64,000 nucleotides of DNA. Source: Litoditis marina (lineage: Eukaryota > Nematoda > Chromadorea > Rhabditida > Rhabditidae). The first letter of the stretch is position 1. Each line of letters opens with the position of its first letter. This document shows positions 52,401 to 63,600 of the stretch, one piece after another. A model generated the notes under the pieces. It was not told where the DNA came from. It did not search any database and saw nothing but the letters and a program-made list of their open reading frames with translations. The DNA lies in the NCBI GenBank assembly GCA_964036275.1, contig CAXIWQ010000163.1:36019-100018 (forward strand), given 5' to 3'. A program made the translations under genes and the position numbers.

Positions 52401-54260
52401 TAGCTGCAAGGCAAAGAGTCAATAACCGCGTTAATTTGTCTTTTGTGGCTGTGCGCCACAGAATAGATTGTCGTATTAGGTTTTTGTAGCTGGGAGCAAT
52501 AGATTTGATAGCCGTATGAACTTTTTTCTGTAGCTGCAAGCCAAAGAGTCGATAACCGCGTTAATTCATATTTCGTGGCTGTGCGCCACAGAATAGATAG
52601 TCGTATTAGGTTTTTGTAGCTGGGAGCAACAGACTTGATAGCCGTATAAACTTTTTTCTGTAGCTGCAAGGCAAAGAGTCAATAACCGCGTTAATTTGTC
52701 TTTTGTGGCTGTGCGCCACAGAATATAAAGTCGTATTAGGTTTTTGTAGCTGGGAGCAACAGACTTGATAGCCGTATGATTTTTTTTTCTGTAGCTGCAA
52801 GCCACAGAGTCAATAACCGCGTCAATTCGTACTTTGTGGTTGTGCACCACAGAATAGATTGTCGTATTAGGTTTTTGTAGCTGGGAGCAACAGACTTGAT
52901 AGCCGTATAAACTTTTTTCTGTAGCTGCAAGCCAATGAGTCGATAACCGCGTTAATTCGTATTTCGTGGTTGTGCGCCACAGAATAGATAGTCGTATTAG
53001 GTTTTTGTAGCTGGGAGCAACAGACTTGATAGCCGTATAAACTTTTTTCTGTAGCTGCAAGGCAAAGAGTCAATAACCGCGTTAATTTGTCTTTTGTGGC
53101 TGTGCGCCACAGAATAGATTGTCGTATGAGGTTTTTGTAGCTGGGAGCAATAGATTTGATAGCCGTATGAACTTTTTTCTGTAGCTGCAAGCCAAAGAGT
53201 CGATAACCGCGTTAATTCATATTTCGTGGCTGTGCGCCACAGAATAGATAGTCGTATTAGGTTTTTGTAGCTGGGAGCAACAGACTTGATAGCCGTATAA
53301 ACTTTTTTCTGTAGCTGCAAGGCAAAGAGTCAATAACCGCGTTAATTTGTCTTTTGTGGCTGTGCGCCACAGAATATAAAGTCGTATTAGGTTTTTGTAG
53401 CTGGGAGCAACAGACTTGATAGCCGTATGATTTTTTTTTCTGTAGCTGCAAGCCACAGAGTCAATAACCGCGTTAATTCGTACTTTCTGGTTGTGCACCA
53501 CAGGAAAGATAGTTGTATTAAGTTTTTGTAGCTGGGAGCAACAGATTTGATAGCCGTATGAACTGTTCTCTGTAACTGCAAGCCAAAGATTCGATAACAG
53601 CTTTAATTCGTACTTTGTGGTTGTGCACCACAGAATAGATTGTCGTATAAGGTTTTTGTAGCTGGGAGCAACAGACTTGATAGCCGTGTAAACTTTTTTC
53701 TGTAGCTGCAAGCCAAAGAGTCGATAACCGCGTTAATTTGTCTTTTGTGGCTGTGCGCCACAGAATATAAAGTCGTATTAGGTTTTTGTAGCTGGGAGCA
53801 ACAGACTTGATATCCGTATGATTTTTTTTTTCTGTAGCTGCAAGGCAAAGAGTCAATAACCGCGTTAATTCGTCTTTTGTGGCTGTGCGCCACAGAATAT
53901 TCAGTCGTATTAGGTTCTTGTAGCTGTGAGCAACACACTTGATAGCCGTATAAGTTTTTTTTCTGTAGCTGCAAGCCACAGAGTCAATAACCGCGTCAAT
54001 TCGTACTTTGTGGTTGTGCACCACAGAATAGATTGTCGTATTAGGTTTTTGTAGCTGGGAGCAACAGACTTGATAGCCGTATAAACTTTTTTCTGTAGCT
54101 GCAAGCCAATGAGTCGATAACCGCGTTAATTCGTATTTCGTGGCTGTGCGCCACAGAATAGATAGTCGTATTAGGTTTTTGTAGCTGGGAGCAACAGACT
54201 TGATATCCGTATAAATTTTTTTCTGTAGCTGCAAGGCAAAGAGTCAATAACCGCGCTAAT
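46440..54260 (+). repeat. 37-monomer repeat of the right domain (~4820-bp offset)
   Basis: About 46.44-49.2 kb recurs at 51.26-54.0 kb with an offset of 4819-4823 bp. Shared marks are CACAGTAAAGATAG (near 46728 and 51545), AATATGAAGTCG and GTCGTTTTACTTTC. Between the two lies the extra 14-monomer copy described for 47.35-51.0 kb, so the 37-monomer interval is the sum of nested events. Confidence 0.82.
47350..51000 (+). repeat. Tandem duplication of 14 monomers (1823-bp offset)
   Basis: About 47.35-49.18 and 49.18-51.0 kb match at 1823 bp. Shared marks are GCCAATGAGTCG with GTGGTTGTGCGCC (near 48147 and 49970), GTCGTATGAGG and AACAGCTTTAATTCG. The set reappears once more at 52.2-54.0 kb, giving three copies. 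The second copy has one AGCTGGAGC loss near 50013. Confidence 0.85.
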
Positions 54261-54369
54261 TTGTCTTTTGTGGCTGTGCGCCACAGAATATAAAGTCGTA
54301 TCAGGTTTTTGTAGCTGGGAGCAACAGACTTGATAGCCGTATAAACTTTTTTCTGTAGCTGCAAGGCAA

Positions 54370-57230
54370 AGAGTCAATAACCGCGTTAATTTGTCTTTTG
54401 TGGCTGTGCGCCACAGAATATATAGTCGTCTTAGGTTCTTGTAGCTGTGAGCAACACACTTGGTAGCTGTATAAGCTTTTTTTTGTAGCTGCAAGCCACA
54501 GAGTCAATAACCGCGTTAATTCGTACTTTCTGGTTGTGCACCACAGGAAAGATAGTTGTATTAAGTTTTTGTAGCTGGGAGCAATAGATTTGATAGCCGT
54601 ATGAACTGTTCTCTGTAACTGCAAGCCAAAGATTCGATAACAGCGTTAATTCGTACTTTGTGGTTGTGCACCACAGAATAGATTGTCGTATAAGGTTTTT
54701 GTAGCTGGGAGCAACAGACTTGATAGCCGTGTAAACTTTTTTCTGTAGCTGCAAGCCAAAGAGTCGATAACCGCGTTAATTTGTCTTTTGTGGCTGTGCG
54801 CCACAGAATATAAAGTCGTATTAGGTTTTTGTAGCTGGGAGCAACATACTTGATAGCCGTATGATTTTTTTTCTGTAGCTGCAAGGCAAAGAGTCAATAA
54901 CCGCGTTAATTCGTATTTCTTGGCTGTGCGCCACAGAATAGATAGTCGTATTACTTTCTTGTAGCTGGGAGCAACAGACTTGATATCCGTATAAACCTTT
55001 TTTCTGTAGCTGCAAGGCAAAGAGTCAATAACCGCGTTAATTCGTCTTTTGTGGCTGTGCGCCACAGAATATTCAGTCGTATTAGGTTCTTGTAGCTGTG
55101 AGCAACACACTTGATAGCCGTATAAGCTTTTTTTTTCTGTAGCTGCAAGCCACAGAGTCCATAACCGCGTCAATTCGTACTTTGTGGTTGTGCACCACAG
55201 AATAGATTGTCGTATTAGGTTTTTGTAGCTGGGAGCAACAGACTTGATAGCCGTATAAACTTTTTTCTGTAGCTGCAAGCCAATGAGTCGATAACCGCGT
55301 TAATTCGTATTTCGTGGCTGTGCGCCACAGAATAGATAGTCGTATTAGGTTTTTGTAGCTGGGAGCAACAGACTTGATAGCCGTATAAACTTTTTTCTGT
55401 AGCTGCAAGGCAAAGAGTCAATAACCGCGTTAATTTGTCTTTTGTGCTGTGCGCCACAGAATAGATTGTCGTATTAGGTTTTTGTAGCTGGGAGCAACAG
55501 ACTTGATAGCCGTGTGAACTTTTTTCTGTAGCTGCAAGCCAAAGAGTCGATAACCGCGTTAATTCATATTTCGTGGCTGTGCGCCACAGAATAGATAGTC
55601 GTATTAGGTTTTTGTAGCTGGGAGCAACAGACTTGATAGCCGTATAAACCTTTTTTCTGTAGCTGCAAGGCAAAGAGTCAATAACCGCGTTAGTTCGTTT
55701 TTTGTGGCTGTGCGCCACAGAATATATAGTCGTCTTAGGTTCTTGTAGCTGTGAGCAACAGACTTGATAGCCGTGTAAACTTTTTTCTGTAGCTGCAAGC
55801 CAAAGAGTCAATAACCGCGTTAATTTGTCTTTTGTGGCTGTGCGCCACAGAATATATAGTCGTCTTAGGTTCTTGTAGCTGTGAGCAACACACTTGGTAG
55901 CTGTATAAGCTTTTTTTTGTAGCTGCAAGCCACAGAGTCAATAACCGCGTTAATTCGTACTTTCTGGTTGTGCACCACAGGAAAGATAGTTGTATTAAGT
56001 TTTTGTAGCTGGGAGCAATAGATTTGATAGCCGTATGAACTGTTCTCTGTAACTGCAAGCCAAAGATTCGATAACAGCGTTAATTCGTACTTTGTGGTTG
56101 TGCACCACAGAATAGATTGTCGTATAAGGTTTTTGTAGCTGGGAGCAACAGACTTGATAGCCGTGTAAACTTTTTTCTGTAGCTGCAAGCCAAAGAGTCG
56201 ATAACCGCGTTAATTTGTCTTTTGTGGCTGTGCGCCACAGAATATAAAGTCGTATTAGGTTTTTGTAGCTGGGAGCAACATACTTGATAGCCGTATGATT
56301 TTTTTTCTGTAGCTGCAAGGCAAAGAGTCAATAACCGCGTTAATTCGTATTTCTTGGCTGTGCGCCACAGAATAGATAGTCGTATTACTTTCTTGTAGCT
56401 GGGAGCAACAGACTTGATATCCGTATAAACCTTTTTTCTGTAGCTGCAAGGCAAAGAGTCAATAACCGCGTTAATTCGTCTTTTGTGGCTGTGCGCCACA
56501 GAATATTCAGTCGTATTAGGTTCTTGTAGCTGTGAGCAACACACTTGATAGCCGTATAAGCTTTTTTTTTTGTAGCTGCAAGCCACAGAGTCCATAACCG
56601 CGTCAATTCGTACTTTGTGGTTGTGCACCACAGAATAGATTGTCGTATTAGGTTTTTGTAGCTGGGAGCAACAGACTTGATAGCCGTATAAACTTTTTTC
56701 TGTAGCTGCAAGCCAATGAGTCGATAACCGCGTTAATTCGTATTTCGTGGCTGTGCGCCACAGAATAGATAGTCGTATTAGGTTTTTGTAGCTGGGAGCA
56801 ACAGACTTGATAGCCGTATAAACTTTTTTCTGTAGCTGCAAGGCAAAGAGTCAATAACCGCGTTAATTTGTCTTTTGTGGCTGTGCGCCACAGAATAGAT
56901 TGTCGTATTAGGTTTTTGTAGCTGGGAGCAACAGACTTGATAGCCGTGTGAACTTTTTTCTGTAGCTGCAAGCCAAAGAGTCGATAACCGCGTTAATTCA
57001 TATTTCGTGGCTGTGCGCCACAGAATAGATAGTCGTATTAGGTTTTTGTAGCTGGGAGCAACAGACTTGATAGCCGTATAAACCTTTTTTCTGTAGCTGC
57101 AAGGCAAAGAGTCAATAACCGCGTTAGTTCGTTTTTTGTGGCTGTGCGCCACAGAATATATAGTCGTCTTAGGTTCTTGTAGCTGTGAGCAACAGACTTG
57201 ATAGCCGTGTAAACTTTTTTCTGTAGCTGC
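54370..57230 (+). repeat. Tandem duplication of 11 monomers (1434-bp offset)
   Basis: About 54.37-55.80 and 55.80-57.23 kb match at 1434 bp. Shared marks are GTAGCTGTATAAGC (near 54475 and 55903), GCAACATACTTG, GTATTTCTTGGC, GAGTCCATAACC and GCCGTGTGAAC; the last occurs only right of 55.5 kb. The first copy has TTTGTGCTGTGCG (one G lost) near 55443. Confidence 0.85.
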
Positions 57231-60200
57231 AAGCCAAAGAGTCGATAACCGCGTTAATTTGTCTTTTGTGGCTGTGCGCCACAGAATATAAAGTCGTATC
57301 AGGTTTTTGTAGCTGGGAGCAACAGACTTGATAGCCGTATGATATTTTTTCTGTAGCTGCAAGGCAAAGAGTCAATAACCACGTTAATTCGTATTTCGTG
57401 GCTGTGCGCCACAGAATAGATAGTCGTATTACTTTCTTGTAGCTGGGAGCAACAGACTTGATATCCGTATAAACCTTTTTTCTGTAGCTGCAAGGCAAAG
57501 AGTCAATAACCGCGTTAATTCGTCTTTTGTGGCTGTGCGCCACAGAATATTCAGTCGTATTAGGTTCTTGTAGCTGTGAGCAACACACTTGATAGCCGTA
57601 TAAGCTTTTTTTCTGTAGCTGCAAGCCACAGAGTCAATAACCGCGTCAATTCGTACTTTGTGGTTGTGCACCACAGAATAGATTGTCGTATTAGGTTTTT
57701 GTAGCTGGGAGCAACATACTTGATAGCCGTATAAACTTTTTTCTGTAGCTGCAAGCCAATGAGTCGATAACCGCGTTAATTCGTATTTCGTGGCTGTGCG
57801 CCACAGAATAGATAGTCGTATTAGGTTTTTGTAGCTGGGAGCACACAGACTTGATAGCCGTATAAACTTTTTTCTGTAGCTGCAAGGCAAAGAGTCAATA
57901 ACCGCGTTAATTTGTCTTTTGTGGCTGTGCGTCACAGAATAGATTGTCGTATTAGGTTTTTGTAGCTGGGAGCAACAGACTTGATAGCCGTGTGAACTTT
58001 TTTCTGTAGCTGCAAGCCAAAGAGTCGATAACCGCGTTAATTCATATTTCGTGGCTGTGCGCCACAGAATAGATAGTCGTATTAGGTTTTTGTAGCTGGG
58101 AGCAACAGACTTGATAGCCGTATAAACTTTTTTCTGTAGCTGCAAGGCAAAGAGTCAATAACCGCGTTAATTTGTCTTTTGTGGCTGTGCGCCACAGAAT
58201 ATAAAGTCGTATTAGGTTTTTGTAGCTGGGAGCAACAGACTTGATAGCCGTATGATTTTTTTTCTGTAGCTGCAAGGCAAAGAGTCAATAACCGCGTTGA
58301 TGCGTATTTTTTGGCTGTGCGCCACAGAATAGATTGTCGTATTAGGTTTTTGTAGCTGGGAGCAATAGATTCGATAGCCGTATGAACTGTTCTCTGTAGC
58401 TGCAAGGCAAAGAGTCAATAACCGCGTTAATTTGTTTTTTTTGTGGCTGTGCGCCACAGAATATAAAGTCGTATTAGGTTTTTGTAGCTGGAGCAACATA
58501 CTTGATAGCCGTATGATTTTTTTTCTGTAGCTGCAAGGCAAAGAGTCAATAACCGCGTTAATTCGTATTTCGTGGCTGTGCGCCACAGAATAGATAGTCG
58601 TATTACTTTCTTGTAGCTGGGAGCAACAGACTTGATATCCGTATAAACCTTTTTTCTGTAGCTGCAAGGCAAAGAGTCAATAACCGCGTTAATTCGTCTT
58701 TTGTGGCTGTGCGCCACAGAATATTCAGTCGTATTAGGTTCTTGTAGCTGTGAGCAACACACTTGATAGCCGTATAAGCTTTTTTTTCTGTAGCTGCAAG
58801 CCACAGAGTCCATAACCGCGTCAATTCGTACTTTGTGGTTGTGCACCACAGAATAGATTGTCGTATTAGGTTTTTGTAGCTGGGAGCAACAGACTTGATA
58901 GCCGTATAAACTTTTTTCTGTAGCTGCAAGCCAATGAGTCGATAACCGCGTTAATCCGTATTTCGTGGCTGTGCGCCACAGAATAGATAGTCGTATTAGG
59001 TTTTTGTAGCTGGGAGCAACAGACTTGATAGCCGTATAAACTTTTTTCTGTAGCTGCAAGGCAAAGAGTCAATAACCGCGTTAATTTGTCTTTTGTGGCT
59101 GTGCGCCACAGAATAGATTGTCGTATTAGGTTTTTGTAGCTGGGAGCAACAGACTTGATAGCCGTGTGAACTTTTTTCTGTAGCTGCAAGCCAAAGAGTC
59201 GATAACCGCGTTAATTCATATTTCGTGGCTGTGCGCCACAGAATAGATAGTCGTATTAGGTTTTTGTAGCTGGGAGCAACAGACTTGATAGCCGTATAAA
59301 CCTTTTTTCTGTAGCTGCAAGGCAAAGAGTCAATAACCGCGTTAGTTCGTTTTTTGTGGCTGTGCGCCACAGAATATATAGTCGTCTTAGGTTCTTGTAG
59401 CTGTGAGCAACAGACTTGATAGCCGTGTAAACTTTTTTCTGTAGCTGCAAGCCAAAGAGTCGATAACCGCGTTAATTTGTCTTTTGTGGCTGTGCGCCAC
59501 AGAATATAAAGTCGTATCAGGTTTTTGTAGCTGGGAGCAACAGACTTGATAGCCGTATGATATTTTTTCTGTAGCTGCAAGGCAAAGAGTCAATAACCAC
59601 GTTAATTCGTATTTCGTGGCTGTGCGCCACAGAATAGATAGTCGTATTACTTTCTTGTAGCTGGGAGCAACAGACTTGATATCCGTATAAACCTTTTTTC
59701 TGTAGCTGCAAGGCAAAGAGTCAATAACCGCGTTAATTCGTCTTTTGTGGCTGTGCGCCACAGAATATTCAGTCGTATTAGGTTCTTGTAGCTGTGAGCA
59801 ACACACTTGATAGCCGTATAAGCTTTTTTTCTGTAGCTGCAAGCCACAGAGTCAATAACCGCGTCAATTCGTACTTTGTGGTTGTGCACCACAGAATAGA
59901 TTGTCGTATTAGGTTTTTGTAGCTGGGAGCAACATACTTGATAGCCGTATAAACTTTTTCTGTAGCTGCAAGCCAATGAGTCGATAACCGCGTTAATTCG
60001 TATTTCGTGGCTGTGCGCCACAGAATAGATAGTCGTATTAGGTTTTTGTAGCTGGGAGCACACAGACTTGATAGCCGTATAAACTTTTTTCTGTAGCTGC
60101 AAGGCAAAGAGTCAATAACCGCGTTAATTTGTCTTTTGTGGCTGTGCGTCACAGAATAGATTGTCGTATTAGGTTTTTGTAGCTGGGAGCAACAGACTTG

Positions 60201-60660
60201 ATAGCCGTGTGAACTTTTTTCTGTAGCTGCAAGCCAAAGAGTCGATAACCGCGTTAATTCATATTTCGTGGCTGTGCGCCACAGAATAGATAGTCGTATT
60301 AGGTTTTTGTAGCTGGGAGCAACAGACTTGATAGCCGTATAAACTTTTTTCTGTAGCTGCAAGGCAAAGAGTCAATAACCGCGTTAATTTGTCTTTTGTG
60401 GCTGTGCGCCACAGAATATAAAGTCGTATTAGGTTTTTGTAGCTGGGAGCAACAGACTTGATAGCCGTATGATTTTTTTTCTGTAGCTGCAAGGCAAAGA
60501 GTCAATAACCGCGTTGATTTCTATTTTTTGGCTGTGCGCCACAGAATAGATTGTCGTATTAGGTTTTTGTAGCTGGGAGCAATAGATTCGATAGCCGTAT
60601 GAACTGTTCTCTGTAGCTGCAAGGCAAAGAGTCAATAACCGCGTTAATTTTTTTTTGTGG
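56220..60660 (+). repeat. Tandem duplication of 17 monomers (2218-bp offset)
   Basis: About 56.22-58.44 and 58.44-60.66 kb match at 2217-2218 bp. Shared marks are GCGTTAGTTCG, TATGATATTTTTTC, AACCACGTTAATTCG, GAGCACACAGAC and GTGCGTCACAG. Differences are single-base, for example TTAATCCG near 58954 and AACTTTTTC near 59952. It overlaps the preceding 11-monomer block, so one event used the product of the other. Confidence 0.85.
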
Positions 60661-63600
60661 CTGTGCGCCACAGAATATATAGTCGTCTTAGGTTCTTGTA
60701 GCTGTGAGCAACACACTTGGTAGCCGTATAAGCTTTTTTTTGTAGCTGCAAGGCAAAGAGTCAATAACCGCGTTAATTCGTATTTTTTGGCTGTGCGCCA
60801 CAGAATAGATTGTCGTATTAGGTTTTTGTAGCTGGGAGCAATAGATTCGATAGCCGTATGAACTGTTCTCTGTAACTGCAAGCCAAAGATTCGATAACAG
60901 CGTTAATTCGTACTTTGTGGTTGTGCACCACAGAATAGATTGTCGTATAAGGTTTTTGTAGCTGGGAGCAACAGACTTGATAGCCGTGTACACTTTTTTC
61001 TGTAGCTGCAAGCCAAAGAGTCGATAACCGCGTTAATTTGTCTTTTGTGGCTGTGCGCCACAGAATATAAAGTCGTATTAGGTTTTTGTAGCTGGGAGCA
61101 ACAGACTTGATATCTGTATGATTTTTTTTCTGTAGCTGCAAGGCAAAGAGTCAATAACCGCGTTAATTCGTCTTTTGTGGCTGTGCGCCACAGAATATCC
61201 AGTCGTATTAGGTTCTTGTAGCTGTGAGCAACACACTTGATAGCCGTATAAGCTTTTTTTCTGTAGCTGCAAGCCATAGAGTCAATAACCGCGTCAATTC
61301 GTACTTTGTGGTTGTGCACCACAGAATAGATTGTCGTATTAGGTTTTTGTAGCTGGGAGCAACAGACTTGATAGCCGTATAAACTTTTTTCTGTAGCTGC
61401 AAGCCAATGAGTCGATAACCGCGTTAATTCGTATTTCGTGGCTGTGCGCCACAGAATAGATAGTCGTATTAGGTTTTTGTAGCTGGGAGCAACAGACTTG
61501 ATAGCCGTATAAACTTTTTTCTGTAGCTGCAAGGCAAAGAGTCAATAACCGCGTTAATTTGTCTTTTGTGGCTGTGCGCCACAGAATAGATTGTCGTATT
61601 AGGTTTTTGTAGCTGGGAGCAACAGACTTGATAGCCGTGTGAACTTTTTTCTGTAGCTGCAAGCCAAAGAGTCGATAACCGCGTTAATTCATATTTCGTG
61701 GCTGTGCGCCACAGAATAGATAGTCGTATTAGGTTTTTGTAGCTGGGAGCAACAGACTTGATAGCCGTATAAAATTTTTTCTGTAGCTGCAAGGCAAAGA
61801 GTCAATAACCGCGTTAATTTGTCTTTTGTGGCTGTGCGCCACAGAATATAAAGTCGTATTAGGTTTTTGTAGCTGGGAGCAACAGACTTGATAGCCGTAT
61901 GATTTTTTTTCTGTAGCTGCAAGGCAAAGAGTCAATAACCGCGTTAATTCGTATTTTTTGGCTGTGCGCCACAGAATAGATTGTCGTATTAGGTTTTTGT
62001 AGCTGGGAGCAATAGATTCGATAGCCGTATGAACTGTTCTCTGTAGCTGCAAGGCAAAGATTCGATAACAGCGTTAATTCGTACTTTGTGGTTGTGCACC
62101 ACAGAATAGATTGTCGTATAAGGTTTTTGTAGCTGGGAGCAACAGACTTGATAGCCGTGTAAACTTTTTTCTGTAGCTGCAAGCCAAAGAGTCGATAACC
62201 GCGTTAATTTGTCTTTTGTGGCTGTGCGCCACAGAATATATAGTCGTCTTAGGTTCTTGTAGCTGTGAGCAACACACTTGGTAGCCGTATAAGCTTTTTT
62301 TTGTAGCTGCAAGCCACAGAGTCAATAATCGCGTTAATTCGTACTTTCTGGTTGTGCACCACAGGGAAGATAGTTGTATTAAGTTTTTGTAGCTGGGAGC
62401 AACAGATTTGATAGCCGTATGAACTGTTCTCTGTAACTGCAAGCCAAAGAGTCGATAACCGCGTTAATTCATATTTCGTGGCTGTGCGCCACAGAATAGA
62501 TAGTCGTATTAGGTTTTTGTAGCTGGGAGCAACAGACTTGATAGCCGTATAAACTTTTTTCTGTAGCTGCAAGGCAAAGAGTCAATAACCGCGTTAATTT
62601 GTCTTTTGTGGCTGTGCGCCACAGAATATAAAGTCGTATTAGGTTTTTGTAGCTGGGAGCAACAGACTTGATAGCCGTATGATTTTTTTTCTGTAGCTGC
62701 AAGGCAAAGAGTCAATAACCGCGTTGATTCGTATTTTTTGGCTGTGCGCCACAGAATAGATTGTCGTATTAGGTTTTTGTAGCTGGGAGCAATAGATTCG
62801 ATAGCCGTATGAACTGTTCTCTGTAGCTGCAAGGCAAAGAGTCAATAACCGCGTTAATTTGTTTTTTTGTGGCTGTGCGCCACAGAATATATAGTCGTCT
62901 TAGGTTCTTGTAGCTGTGAGCAACACACTTGGTAGCCGTATAAGCTTTTTTTTGTAGCTGCAAGGCAAAGAGTCAATAACCGCGTTAATTCGTATTTTTT
63001 GGCTGTGCGCCACAGAATAGATTGTCGTATTAGGTTTTTGTAGCTGGGAGCAATAGATTCGATAGCCGTATGAACTGTTCTCTGTAACTGCAAGCCAAAG
63101 ATTCGATAACAGCGTTAATTCGTACTTTGTGGTTGTGCACCACAGAATAGATTGTCGTATAAGGTTTTTGTAGCTGGGAGCAACAGACTTGATAGCCGTG
63201 TACACTTTTTTCTGTAGCTGCAAGCCAAAGAGTCGATAACCGCGTTAATTTGTCTTTTGTGGCTGTGCGCCACAGAATATGAAGTCGTATTAGGTTTTTG
63301 TAGCTGGGAGCAACAGACTTGATATCCGTATGATTTTTTTTCTGTAGCTGCAAGGCAAAGAGTCAATAACCGCGTTAATTCGTCTTTTGTGGCTGTGCGC
63401 CACAGAATATTCAGTCGTATTAGGTTCTTGTAGCTGTGAGCAACACACTTGATAGCCGTATAAGCTTTTTTTCTGTAGCTGCAAGCCATAGAGTCAATAA
63501 CCGCGTCAATTCGTACTTTGTGGTTGTGCACCACAGAATAGATTGTCGTATTAGGTTTTTGTAGCTGGGAGCAACAGACTTGATAGCCGTATAAACTTTT